The notes: generated by a model from the sequence alone, not told the origin. A stretch of 13,592 nt of DNA from Rubrivivax sp. (GCA_016707445.1 JADJHR010000018.1:1-13592); one strand, 5' to 3'; positions 1-8,226 are shown, counted from the first letter of the stretch. A program made the numbers and translations.

Positions 1-1062
1 ATCTTTCTGCGGCGGATAGTAGTCCTTGATGACCTTGAACACATAGGGGAACGACGGCAGGTCGAACACCAGCATCACCATGCCCTTGATGCCCGGCGCA
101 ATGCGAAACTTGTCGGACGAATGCCGCAGGTGGTGCAGGAAGTCCCGGTAGAACAGCGTCTTGCCCTGTTTCGCAGACCCAGCGCTGTAGATTTCGTTGC
201 GCGGCTTGCGCGGCATCATGCTGCGCAGGAACTGCACATAGGCGCTGGGCACCTCCATGTCGACCATGAAATACGCCCGCGCAAAACTGAACAGGATCAG
301 CAGGTCGTCCTCGCCGAACAACACTGCGTCGATGACGAGTTTGCCCGCCTTGTCGTGCAGCACCGGGAGGGCGAACGGGTGCTCGTTGAACCCGTTGATG
401 ATCTTGCCAACCAGATAGGCGCCCTTGTTGCGGAAGAACAGCCCGGAGAGCACCTGAAACTGGAAGTTCGCGCGCAGTTTGACATCCCCCAGCCGCCTGA
501 CCATCGCCTGGTGCACCAGGCCGCAATCGCGCGGGAGGTCATCGAAGCGCGACGCACGTCGAAGTCGCCGACCATCCGCTCCAGCACCTGCGGCGTGTTG
601 TGCGTCGGGTAGTAGGCGCCGTATGTCGGCAAGGCTTCGGGGGCGTCGTTTTCGATGTATTCGGTGCTGACAGCCGGCCGCACGAAGATAAAGTCGTTCT
701 GGAAATAGCTCCGGTGCAGGATCTTCGTGGTAACCGAGTTGAAGAAGGTCTCCGCCAGTCCGGCTGGTGGTGGTCGACCAGCAGCCCGATGTAGTGCAGT
801 TTGATCTGCTGCCAGACTTCCATCGGTTGGTCACCCGCCTTGAATTCGCGCTCCAGCCGCGTCGAACATTCGCGCACCCGCAGATCGTAAACTCGATGCG
901 CTCGCGCTGGCCGCGCTGCTGGCCATGCCAGTCCGACGTCTCGAAGCGGTGCTTGGCGCGGGCCGATTCGGTGCGAAACAGGCGGTAGTGGCGGTTGAAG
1001 CCATCCATCATCGCCTTGGCGATGCCATAGGCCAGCGGGGAGTCGAGGCGCTGGGGAAACAT
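1..1062 (-). CDS. aceK: Isocitrate dehydrogenase kinase/phosphatase, N-terminal part (runs off the left edge; frameshifted)
   Basis: AceK phosphorylates and dephosphorylates isocitrate dehydrogenase in the cytosol, setting flux between the TCA cycle and the glyoxylate shunt. The ATG at 1060-1062 (MFPQRLDSPLAYGIA) fits the family start and lies 6 bp after the carbonic anhydrase stop. Joined across frames, the text reads as AceK: KLHYIGLLVDHHQP, RSYFQNDFIFVRPAVSTEYI, FALPVLHDKAG, and near the edge the ATP-site segment GIKGMVMLVFDLPSFPYVFK. About 350 residues are present; from memory the family runs to about 580, so the rest of the kinase/phosphatase domain is outside the window. Three frame breaks are visible: near 889-891 (T-run one base short, needed for IEFYDLRVRE), near 759 (a base lost in HQPELAETFF), and near 548-552. 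The frame from about 540 to 1 is clean. Identification is sure; the breaks are probably sequencing errors. Confidence 0.93.
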   Translation of the reverse strand, partial: MFPQRLDSPLAYGIAKAMMDGFNRHYRLFRTESARAKHRFETSDWHGQQRGQRERIEFTICGCANVRRGWSANSRRVTNRWKSGSRSNCTTSGCWSTTTSRTGGDLLQLGYHEDPAPELFPERLYLRAAGCQHRIHRKRRPRSLADIRRLLPDAQHAAGAGADGRRLRRASRFDDLPRDCGLVHQAMVRRLGDVKLRANFQFQVLSGLFFRNKGAYLVGKIINGFNEHPFALPVLHDKAGKLVIDAVLFGEDDLLILFSFARAYFMVDMEVPSAYVQFLRSMMPRKPRNEIYSAGSAKQGKTLFYRDFLHHLRHSSDKFRIAPGIKGMVMLVFDLPSFPYVFKVIKDYYPPQKD

Positions 1063-1068
1063 GGCAGG

Positions 1069-1774
1069 TCAGTCCTCGTCCAGGGTGTCGAATGCGGAAT
1101 CGGCGTTGTCGTTGCCCGGATCCAGTGGTGCATGCGGGTACCGCTTGATGGCCGCGCGAAAGATGTCCACCACGACGTCCGAGCGGTCCATGCTGACCTG
1201 CAGATCCTTCAGGAGGCCGTCACGCAGACCATACACCCAACCGTGCACCGTGACCTTCTGGCCGCGCTCCCATGCATCCTGCATGACGGTGGACAAGGCC
1301 ACGTTGCCCACCTGCTCGATCACGTTGATTTCACACAGCGCATCCTCCTGCTGCTCGGCAGGCAGGTAGTCGATGCGCTTGCGATGGCGCAGCTTCAGGT
1401 CGCTGATATGGCGCAGCCAGTTGTCGGCCAGCCCGATACGCAAACCCTGCAATGCCGCACGCACGCCGGCGCAACCGTAATGCCCCACCACCATGACGTG
1501 CTGCACCTTCAGATGCTCCACGGCAAACTGGATCGTCGACAGCGCATTCAGATCGAATGCACGACCACATTCGCTACATTGCGATGGACAAAATTTCACC
1601 AGGCTCCAGCCCGGTGATCTCGTTGGCGGGCACGCGGCTGTCCGAACAGCCGATCCACATGTAGCGCGGCTTTTGCTGGGCCAACAAGCCGGTGAAGAAC
1701 CCGGGACGCTCGCGCTCCATCCGGGCGGCCCAGGCACGGTTGTGGTCGAGAAGGAGTTGGGTGTCGGTGGTCAT
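1069..1774 (-). CDS. can: Beta-class carbonic anhydrase (frameshifted by two single-base losses)
   Basis: The enzyme interconverts CO2 and bicarbonate in the cytosol. It is about 235 residues once repaired and starts at the ATG 1772-1774 (MTTDTQLLLDHNRAWAARM). Zinc ligands and the catalytic dyad are visible: CSDSRVP (Cys and the Asp-Arg pair) and HYGCAGV (His-x-x-Cys). The middle block that should read GEIFVHRNVANVVVHSDLNA is garbled because one T is missing from a T-run near 1590-1593 and one G near 1555. Restoring both recovers the block exactly. The C-terminal half (VHGWVYGLRDGLLKDL) is intact. The gene starts 37 bp after isovaleryl-CoA dehydrogenase and ends 6 bp before aceK, so it probably belongs to the same transcript. 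That placement suggests it supplies bicarbonate to the biotin carboxylase step of leucine breakdown. The family call is firm; the role is inference. Confidence 0.95.
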
Positions 1775-1811
1775 GACCGGATTGTGCCGCGCGGCGCAGA
1801 ACGCTGGCGCC

Positions 1812-2991
1812 TCACATGGTTTCGGCGAACAGCTCCCGCCCGATCAGCATGCGCCGGATCTCGCTGGTCCCGGCGCCAATTTCATAGAGTTTGGCGTCGC
1901 GCCACAGGCGACCCATCGGGTAGTCATTGATGTAACCATTGCCACCAAAGATCTGGACGCCTTCGCCGGCCATCCAGGTGGCCTTCTCGGCACACTACAG
2001 GATCACGGAGGCGCAGTCCTTGCGAACCTGTCGCACATGTTGCGCGCCCAGCGCGTCCAGGTTCTTGCCCACGGTGTAGCAGAAGGCCCGTGCCGCTTGC
2101 AGCACGGTGTACATGTCGGCGACCTTGCCTTGGATCAGCTGGAACTCGCCGATGCTCTGGCCGAACTGCTTGCGGTCGTGGATGTAGGGCACGACCTCGT
2201 CCATCACGGACTGCATGATGCCGATCGGACCGGCGGACAACACGGCACGCCTCGTAATCCAGGCCACTCATCAACACCTTGGCGCCACTGTTGAGCCCCC
2301 CCAGGATATGGCTGGCCGGCACCTCGACGTTCTGGAACACCAGCTCGCCGGTGGAACTGCCACGCATGCCCAGCTTGTCGAGCTTTTGTGCGATCGAGAA
2401 ACCCTTCATGCCTTTCTCGATCAGGAATGCAGTCACACCGCGGGCGCCGAGTTCCGGTTCGGTCTTGGCATACACCACCAGGGTGTCTGCATCAGGCCCG
2501 TTCGTGATCCAGAACTTGCTGCCGTTGAGCAGGTAGTACCCGCCCTTGTCTTCGGCCTTGAGCTTCATGGAGATCACATCGCTGCCGGCGCCGGGTTCGC
2601 TCATGGCCAGCGCGCCGACATGCTCACCGGTGATCAGCCTGGGCAAGTACTTCTGACGCTGGGCCTCGGTGCCGTTGCGCTTGATCTGGTTCACGCACAG
2701 GTTGCTGTGTGCGCCATAACTCAGGCCGATCGAGGCGGACGCACGGCTGATCTCCTCCATGGCGATCATGTGCGCCAGGTAACCCATGCCGGCACCCCCG
2801 TATTCCTCACCGACGGTGATGCCCAGCACACCCAGCGCGCCCATCTTCGGCCACAGGTCCATCGGGAACTGGTCGCTGCGATCGATCTCGGCGGCACGGG
2901 GTGCGATCTCGGCCTGTGAAAATTCGCGCACTGCGTCGCGCAGGGCGTCGATGTCCTCCCCCAGCTGGAAGTCGAGTCCGGGCATGTTCAT
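1812..2991 (-). CDS. liuA: Isovaleryl-CoA dehydrogenase (one frameshift and one in-frame TAG)
   Basis: This FAD-dependent acyl-CoA dehydrogenase oxidises isovaleryl-CoA to 3-methylcrotonyl-CoA in leucine/isovalerate catabolism and passes electrons to ETF. The start ATG 2989-2991 (MNMPGLDFQLGED) has an AGGAG ribosome site 6 bases upstream. Repaired length is about 392 residues, normal for the family. Features in order: N-terminal helical domain; YGGAGMGYLAHMIAMEEISR; the FAD/substrate strand signature ALAMSEPGAGSDV; WITNGPDADTLVVYAKT; the GLDYERAVLSAGPIGIMQ segment, whose Glu is the position of the catalytic base in isovaleryl-CoA dehydrogenases; and the C-terminal QIFGGNGYINDYPMGRLWRD with IGAGTSEIRR. 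An extra base near 2250-2251, just after that Glu codon, shifts the frame. A TAG at 1995-1997 stands where the family normally has Tyr or a similar residue (VILxCAEKAT). Past the TAG the frame is clean to the TGA at 1812-1814. Neighbours and the GLDYER motif favour this over other acyl-CoA dehydrogenases. Confidence 0.94.
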
Positions 2992-2997
2992 GGGTGT

Positions 2998-3002
2998 CTC
3001 CT
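2998..3002 (-). promoter_or_regulatory. Ribosome binding site of isovaleryl-CoA dehydrogenase
   Basis: AGGAG lies 6 bases before the ATG at 2989-2991. It favours this start over the second Met two codons downstream. Confidence 0.75.
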
Positions 3003-3031
3003 GGTTGATTCGTTCGGTGGGTGGGGTGGCG

Positions 3032-3490
3032 TCAGTAGGTCATGACGACAGGCACCAGCGTCTGCTGCATCAGGGCACAGTCGGAGCGGCTGCCGTCGGC
3101 GGCCACGTGGACCACCTCGGCCACAGTGACGATGATGCGTTTGCCACCCCGGACCACACGGCCCGTGGCATGCAGCGTGCCGCCCTGGCGGGCCTGCAGG
3201 AAGTTGATCTTGTATTCGACCGTGGTCACCTCCATGCCGGCGGGCGCCACGGTCAGTGCCGCGTAGCCGCCGGCGATGTCAGCCAGCGCGCCCATGGCTC
3301 CCCCGTGGAATCCGCCTTGTTGCTGCGTGACCTTGTCAGAATAAGGCAAAAGAATCTCGCAAAGACCAGGCCCGACACGCACCAGCAAGGCGCCAAGGTG
3401 CACCATCATGCCCTGGCGCACAAAACTGTCCTGCACGCGCTGGTACAGGGCGGGGTGTTCCAGGCCGTCAGTGAGGATGGGGGTTGTCAT
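3032..3490 (-). CDS. PaaI-like hotdog-fold thioesterase
   Basis: An intact 152-residue protein, one of the few undamaged genes here. It belongs to the PaaI/YbgC-type hotdog superfamily, which hydrolyses acyl- or aryl-CoA thioesters as small cytosolic oligomers. The hallmark is the segment HGGAMGALADIAGGYAA, which contains the HGG turn and the catalytic-helix Asp. It is followed by the strand TTVEYKINFLQARQGGTLHA and VVRGGKRIIVTVAEVV, as expected for this fold. The start ATG 3488-3490 (MTTPILTDGLEHP) has GAGG 4 bases upstream. The gene is first after the LiuR-type operator and 40 bp before isovaleryl-CoA dehydrogenase. It may release CoA from a stalled branched acyl-CoA intermediate, but the exact substrate cannot be read from sequence. 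Confidence 0.88.
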   Translation of the reverse strand: MTTPILTDGLEHPALYQRVQDSFVRQGMMVHLGALLVRVGPGLCEILLPYSDKVTQQQGGFHGGAMGALADIAGGYAALTVAPAGMEVTTVEYKINFLQARQGGTLHATGRVVRGGKRIIVTVAEVVHVAADGSRSDCALMQQTLVPVVMTY

Positions 3491-3508
3491 GCCGCCTCGG
3501 GTTCTTGG

Positions 3509-3530
3509 TTGACGTTTACGTAAACGTCAA
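3509..3530. promoter_or_regulatory. Probable LiuR operator (perfect 22-bp palindrome)
   Basis: A perfect palindrome with half-site TTGACGTTTAC and its exact reverse complement directly after it. It lies between the end of liuR and the thioesterase start, about 20 bp before that ATG. Its centre TTTACGTAAA is what I recall for the LiuR (MerR-family) regulon of leucine/isovalerate catabolism in Proteobacteria. A liuR gene 45 bp away makes it the natural regulator. The palindrome is directly visible; the assignment rests on family knowledge and context. Confidence 0.8.
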
Positions 3531-3558
3531 TTATGCGTGAACTCCGCAACAAAGTCAC
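3530..3558 (-). promoter_or_regulatory. Possible sigma70 promoter of the thioesterase-ivd-can-aceK transcript
   Basis: On the minus strand GTGACT (3553-3558) and CATAAT (3530-3535) are separated by 17 bp. Transcription from this pair would begin inside the 22-bp palindrome, where a bound repressor would block it. An alternative is a MerR-style promoter using the TTGACG inside the palindrome as -35 box, but its -10 box would be poor. Both readings are weak matches. Confidence 0.3.
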
Positions 3559-3574
3559 CCGCCGATCGTCGGCG

Positions 3575-3986
3575 TCACGCCCGGGGTGCGGGTTTTTCGG
3601 CCTTGGCCAACAGGCCGCGTGCCTCGCGCTCGGCGTGCCTTGACCTCCTCGAGGTTGGCCACCAGGTCTGCCATCTGTTCTTCCAGGGCCTTGCGGTGGG
3701 CACCGAGCACCGCAAGGAACTTCTTGAGCTGCGCCCCGGTATCGCGCGGGCTGTCGTACATGTCGATGATCTCGCGGGCTTCGGTCAGGGAGAGCCCCAG
3801 ACGCTTGGCGCGCAAGGTCAACTTGAGCCGGGTGCGATCCCGCGCCGAGTAGATGCGGTTGCGTCCACCCGGCCCGGCACGCTGGGGCTGCAGCAGGCCA
3901 AGGTCCTCGTAGAAGCGGATCGCCCGGGTGGTCAGGTCGAATTCCCTGGCAAGGTCGCTGATCGTGAATTGGAGTGGCTGGGTCAT
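3575..3986 (-). CDS. liuR: MerR-family transcriptional regulator, LiuR type (C-terminal frameshift)
   Basis: LiuR is a dimeric MerR-type DNA-binding protein controlling leucine/isovalerate breakdown genes. The start is ATG 3984-3986. The winged helix-turn-helix fills the first 70 residues (FTISDLAREFDLTTRAIRFY, then EDLGLLQP and the wing GGRNRIYSARDRTRL). The dimerisation coiled coil follows (LKKFLAVLGAHRKALEEQMA). As written, the frame ends at 3555 with an unconvincing tail. Removing one base of a GG pair at 3632-3633 (plus-strand numbering) instead gives REREARGLLAKAEKPAPRA and a TGA at 3575-3577, a better charged tail and about 136 residues, so I place the stop there. It lies directly upstream of its probable operator. 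Upstream it abuts a truncated metallopeptidase, so the native promoter of liuR may be missing here. Confidence 0.88.
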
Positions 3987-4020
3987 GCAGGAGGGTGGGT
4001 GGTCGGGCTGTCGGACGCAA

Positions 4021-4775
4021 GTGCTCATGCGCCACGACATAGTCGATGACCTCCATGCGGAAATGGACCAGCCGCCAGTGCAACCGGATCGAGCCATCGG
4101 CGCGTGCACTGCCCCAGCGTGTGCCCGCACTGCTCAAGGCCAGCTTGCGCCACTGCACGCCCAGCTGCGGTGCAAAATGATCCAGGCGCTCGGTGAAAAT
4201 GCGGCGGGCCTGCCGCATCAGCCACGCCTGGACTGCATCGCGAATCTGCGCCTCGGTGGCCAGGTGCGGCAATCCGAGCCGCAAGTGGTGCCGGGCCGGC
4301 CCACCCGCCGCATCTTCCACCACCAGCATCTGGGCCGCCGCGTTGGCATAACCGTGTGCCGGATCCAGAACCAGGCGTACCGACTGCCCCAGAAAGGGCA
4401 GTTCTGCGCCATCACGCCATTCGATCCGGCTGGCCAGTTGCCGCTCGTGCCTGGCGCGGGTTTCATCGAGCTTGCGCAACAATCCACGCGGCCTTGTCCT
4501 GCAAGGCGGCTTGCACCTCGGCCACCCCCGACCCAGCGCGGGCGGATACCACCAGCCCTTCCGGGCCTACGGAGAATCCGATGGTTCTGCGTTTCCCGCT
4601 TGAATTCGTAGGCACCGTCGCGTGCGCCAATCGCGCCTCGCGGTTGGCGCGCGGATGGCGAAACTCGGCAACGGGCGCATGCAGATCCTGGCTGACTGGA
4701 CGCCGTGCGGGCGGCGCATCCCGCATCGGCTCCGGTGCCGCAAAAATCCAGCGTCAGTTGGACCAGCCCGCGCAT
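4021..4775 (-). pseudogene. YgjP-type (DUF45/WLM) zinc metallopeptidase, truncated inside HExxH and frameshifted
   Basis: Residues read from ATG 4773-4775 (MRGLVQLTLDF) after a run of six G that can serve as ribosome site, 11 bp past the plsC stop. Recognisable blocks are RRTIGFSVGPEGLVVSARAG, AAWIV joined to RKLDETRARHERQ, FLGQSVRLVLDP, KLALSSAGTRWGSARADGSI and LHWRLVHFRMEVIDYVVAHE. In this family the last block continues into HELAHL, the zinc-binding helix, then a third ligand and roughly 50 more residues. Here the text reads VVAHEHLR and then unrelated sequence that becomes the liuR leader. Zinc site and C-terminus are therefore absent, so the product as written cannot be an active peptidase. 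Frame breaks also occur near 4478 (one extra T) and between 4700 and 4760. A real deletion and a misassembly are both possible. Confidence 0.8.
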
Positions 4776-4786
4776 CGATGCCCCCC

Positions 4787-5528
4787 TCAGCGGTAGGCCT
4801 CAGGGTCGAGGCGGTGCATTTCAGACTCTATCCAGCGCTCGACTTCGCGCATCAGTTCGTCGGCCTGGCGCCCCTGGCTCGGGATCGGCACGCCAATCGA
4901 CACGTCGACAACCCCGGGAACTTGACGAACGCCCTGCGCGGCCAGCATTTCGCCGATGACACGGCGATCGGGATCACGGGCGCACCCGTGTCGATCGCCA
5001 ACCGTGTCCGCCCGACTTGTAGTTGCCTTCTGGCCGCGCGGAATCCGGGTGCTTCCGGAAACATGATGATCCAGATCCCCTGTGCCAGCAGGTCCTTGCC
5101 CTGGGCGACCACCGGTTGAATGCCTTCGAGCGTTGGCTGCGGTCGATGTGGATCACGTCGAGCCGGCCCATCGCCCAGCCGAAGAACGGAACGTAGAGGA
5201 GTTCCTTCTTGAACACATAGGCCAGCGGGTGTGGCATCAGCGTGGGAAGCAGGAAGGTCTCGAACGTCGACTGGTGCTTGACCAGCAGGATGGCCGGACT
5301 CCTGGCGCCATCGGGCAGGTTCTCCATGCCGGCCACCCGCACCTGGATGCCCAGGATGACATGCGCGCCATCGATCGCCCAGCGCAACCAGCGCACCGCC
5401 ATCCAGTACAGCGGTGTGCCGCGCACACGCAAGGACATCAGCAGCATGATGATGCCCCAGGGGATCACCGTGACCAGCATCCAAGCCATGTGGACCAGCG
5501 AGCGCAGAAACGACAACGGATACCTCAT
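4787..5528 (-). CDS. plsC: 1-acyl-sn-glycerol-3-phosphate acyltransferase (frameshifted)
   Basis: PlsC acylates lysophosphatidic acid to phosphatidic acid at the inner membrane. It starts at ATG 5526-5528 and overlaps the gmhB stop as ATGA, so translation is probably coupled. An N-terminal hydrophobic stretch (MAWMLVTVIPWGIIMLLMSL) is a membrane anchor. Acyltransferase motifs follow: motif I KHQSTFETF, an H-x4-E variant of H-x4-D; motif II around KKELLYVPFFGWAMGRL; motif III, which should read FPEGTR but is split by an indel near 5050; and motif IV TGAPVIPIAV. Indels are also visible near 5112 (RVVAQGKDLLAQG), 5010 and 4915 (a G-run one short, before VVDVSIGVPIPSQG). Repaired, the protein ends MHRLDPEAYR at the TGA 4787-4789, about 248 residues. 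The placement after gmhB is one I know from Comamonadaceae. Confidence 0.92.
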
Positions 5529-6117
5529 CCGGCAGCAGACGCTGCCTTGGGGACTGCGCTCTTTTCAATGAGGTAAGCGGCAAATGCGGCAAGGTCGGCA
5601 TGCACGCGGGTTCCCGCCGGGAATTCGTCCGGGAGTGGCCGGCCCATGTATGCGGCGCCCCGCCCTGTCAGCACCAGGTGCGGTTCGCAACCGACGGCCG
5701 CACCGGCGAGGAGATCCTCCAGACGATCCCCCACCGTCGGCACGCCATGGAGTTCGACACCGAAGCGTTCGCCGATCTGCTCGAACAGCCCCGGCGAAGG
5801 CTTGCGGCAATGACAGCCGTCTTCACGGCCGTGCGGGCAATAGAAAATCGCATCGATCCGCCCACCAACAGCACTCAGCAACTTGTGCATCTTGGCCTGA
5901 ATGGCGTTGAGCGCAGAGATTTCGTACAAGCCCCGGCCCAGCCCGGATTGGTTGGATGCGACCACGACATGCCAGCCTGCATGGTTCAGCTTCGCGATGG
6001 CGTCCAGCGCGCCCGGCAGGGGTCGCCAGGCATCCGAGAATCGACAAATGCCGCACTCTCCTCGTTGATCGTGCCATCTCGGTCGAGTATGACCAGCCGG
6101 AGCGGTTCGCGGTTCAA
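5525..6117 (-). CDS. gmhB: D-glycero-beta-D-manno-heptose 1,7-bisphosphate 7-phosphatase (one frameshift)
   Basis: GmhB removes the C7 phosphate of heptose bisphosphate in the ADP-heptose pathway for the LPS inner core. It is a cytosolic HAD-family enzyme. Motif I is LVILDRDGTINEE (nucleophile Asp and acid/base Asp), motif II is VVVASNQSGLGRG, and PTVGDRLEDLLAG carries the C-terminal acidic motif. The zinc loop typical of GmhB is present: CPH followed by CHCRKP. A base is missing near 6035 (FVDSPDAWRPLPG becomes readable when restored). No ATG precedes motif I. The best start is TTG 6115-6117, which overlaps the glyS TGA (6114-6116) and gives MNREPLRLVILD. The total is about 197 residues, near the usual size. 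The stop overlaps the plsC start. Confidence 0.93.
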
Positions 6118-8226
6118 CTGGCGAGCCTCGAAAGATCAGCGACCCGGTTCATCGCGTCATGCAGGCATCGCAGCAAGCCCTGGCGGTTCAGCCGCAGGTC
6201 CAGTGCCTCTGCATTGACCATGACGCCCTCGAAAAAGCGTCGACCGGTTCGCGCAATGCGGCAAGGGTCTGCAGAGAGCCAGCGTAGTCACCCGATTCGA
6301 ACTGCGCATCGGCTCAGGCGCAATGCGCTGCATGCGCGTACAGCGCAACTTCTGCAGGCCCTGTAGCAGGAGCTCGCTGACATGGGGGTCGACCTCCTGC
6401 GCCTTCTTCAGGATGTTTCCAATGCGCTTGTTGGCAGCGGCCAGCGCGGGTGCCTGGGGCAGCGCTGCAAATGCGCGAATGGCTGCCAGCCGCTTGGGAA
6501 TGCTGGCCCAATCACGCAAGGTGGGCGTGTGGATGACCGCGTCCACCTCGGAGGGCGAGGCGCCACCGTCCTTCAGGTACCCCTTGAGGCGATCCACCAG
6601 GAAATCGCCCAAGGCCTGCGACGGATCCTGCAGCAGACCGGGTGCAAAGGCGGCCAGTGCAATCTGGGTCAGCGCTGCATGCGCCAGTGGCAATGCACGC
6701 TCGACCAGCATGCGGGTCACACCCAGCCCATGCCGCCGCAGCGCAAATGGGTCCTTGTCCCCGGTGGGGAGATTGCCGATGCCGAACATGCCGACCAGTG
6801 TCTCGAGCTTGTCTGCCAATGCCAGGATGGTGCCGGCCCGGTTGCGGGGCAACGCATCACCGGCAAAACGCGGCTTGTAATGGTCTTCGATGGCCTGTGC
6901 AACTTCTTCACCCAGCCCGTCATGGCGGGCATAGTAGCCGCCCATGATGCCTTGCAACTCGGGAAACTCGCCGACCATGTCCGTCAGCAGATCGGTCTTG
7001 GCCAGGCGGGCGGCGGTGTCGACCTGCCCGAGGATCGCGGTATCACCGAGTGCCACTGCGATGCCGTGTGCGATGGTGCGCACCCGTTGCATGCGCTCAC
7101 CCTGGGTCCCGAGCTTGTTGTGGTAGACCACTGATCCAGGGCCGACACCCGCGCCTCCAGCGGGGTGCGCCTGTCCTGGTCGAAGAAGAACTTGGCGTCT
7201 GCCAGGCGCGGACGCACCACCCGTTCGTTGCCACCTGTCACGGCACTTGCATCGGCCGGCGAGATATTGCTGACCACCAGGAAGCGATTGGTCAGTGTTC
7301 CGGCGGCATCGAGCAGCGGGAAGTATTTCTGGTTGGCTTTCATGGTGAGGATCAGGCATTCCTGAGGGACCTCGAGAAACTGGTGATCGAAGCTGCACAC
7401 CAGCACGTTGGGCCGCTCGACCAGTGCGGTGACCTCGTCCAGCAGGGCCGCATCCGGGACCACCTGCGCGCCGTCACCCACACGCTCGCATGCGCGCGAT
7501 CTGCCGCTCGATCGCAGCACGACGTTGCGAAAAACTGGCGATGACGGCGCCTTCGCGCTCCAGCTTTTCTGCGTACTCATCCGCATGCCCGAAAACAACT
7601 GCCGGCACACGGGACTCGAATCGATGCCCCAGCGTCGATCGGCCGGACCGCAGGCCCAGCGCCTGAACCGGTACAACCGCACTGCCGTGCAATGCGACCA
7701 GACCGTGGGCCGGCCGGACAAAACTCACGCTGCTCCAGCCTGGCAATTCGCAGTCTGACTCGAGCTGGTAGGTCATGACCTTGGGGATCGGCAGACGTGC
7801 GATCGCATCCAGCACGGCAAGCTGCAGGCCGTCGGCCAGGGTGACCCCTTTCGATGTGCTGTCCAGGAACAGCGCCTCGGCCTTGCCGTCCATGGCGCGG
7901 CGCAACTCGGCAACGGGCGTGTCGGGTGCCCCCAGCGCCAGGAGTTTCTTCACCAGGGCCGGTGTGGGCTTCCCGCTGGCGTCGAGCCCGACGCTGACTG
8001 GCATCAGTTTCTGCGATTGGGCCTTGTCTGCGGCGCGGTCAGCCACCTGGCGGATGTGCACGGCAAGCCGGCGGGGCGATGCGTACACCGTGCTGCCCGA
8101 AGCGTCGGTTGCCAGCCCCTGGTCCATCAGGCTGCGGGTCAGTGTGCGGCCGAAGGCATCACCCAGGCTCTCCAGCGCCTTCGGAGGCAACTCCTCCACC
8201 AGCATCTCGACAAGAAGATTGTTCAT
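6114..8226 (-). CDS. glyS: Glycyl-tRNA synthetase beta subunit (several frameshifts)
   Basis: GlyS is the tRNA-binding and HD-domain subunit of the bacterial alpha2beta2 glycyl-tRNA synthetase. I choose ATG 8224-8226 (MNNLLVEMLVEELPPKALE), a typical N-terminus; a TTG at 8236-8238 would add four residues. Recognisable segments are PRRLAVHI; QECLILTMKANQKYFPLLD; SNISPADASAV; ADAKFFFDQDRRTPLE; the HD-like part VDTAARLAKTDLLTDMVGEF, then PELQGIMGGYYARHDG; AGTILALADKLETLVGMF; and the C-terminal end LDLRLNRQGLLRCLHDAMNR before VADLSRLAS. Repaired length is about 700 residues, normal. Frame breaks lie near 7490, 7135, 6360 and between 6230 and 6300. The gene follows glyQ by 50 bp and overlaps gmhB. 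The gene is essential, so the breaks are best read as sequence errors. Confidence 0.95.

Noticed and set aside
925..1617. Long open frame on the plus strand opposite can and aceK (also 2215-2919 opposite ivd and 8825-9868 opposite glyQ/lnt)
   Set aside because: These are mirror frames of G+C-rich coding DNA. Their translations are His/Gln/Arg-rich without any family motif, and each lies opposite a clearly identified gene.
3487..4482. A single 331-residue minus-strand frame joining the metallopeptidase to sequence overlapping liuR
   Set aside because: The second half is liuR DNA read in the wrong frame. It arises only because the metallopeptidase lost its end, and is not a fusion protein.
5051..5080. 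Loss of the FPEGTR motif of PlsC as a real active-site change
   Set aside because: Adding one base near 5050 restores FPEGTR and the following PRGQKGNYKSGG, so it is another indel.
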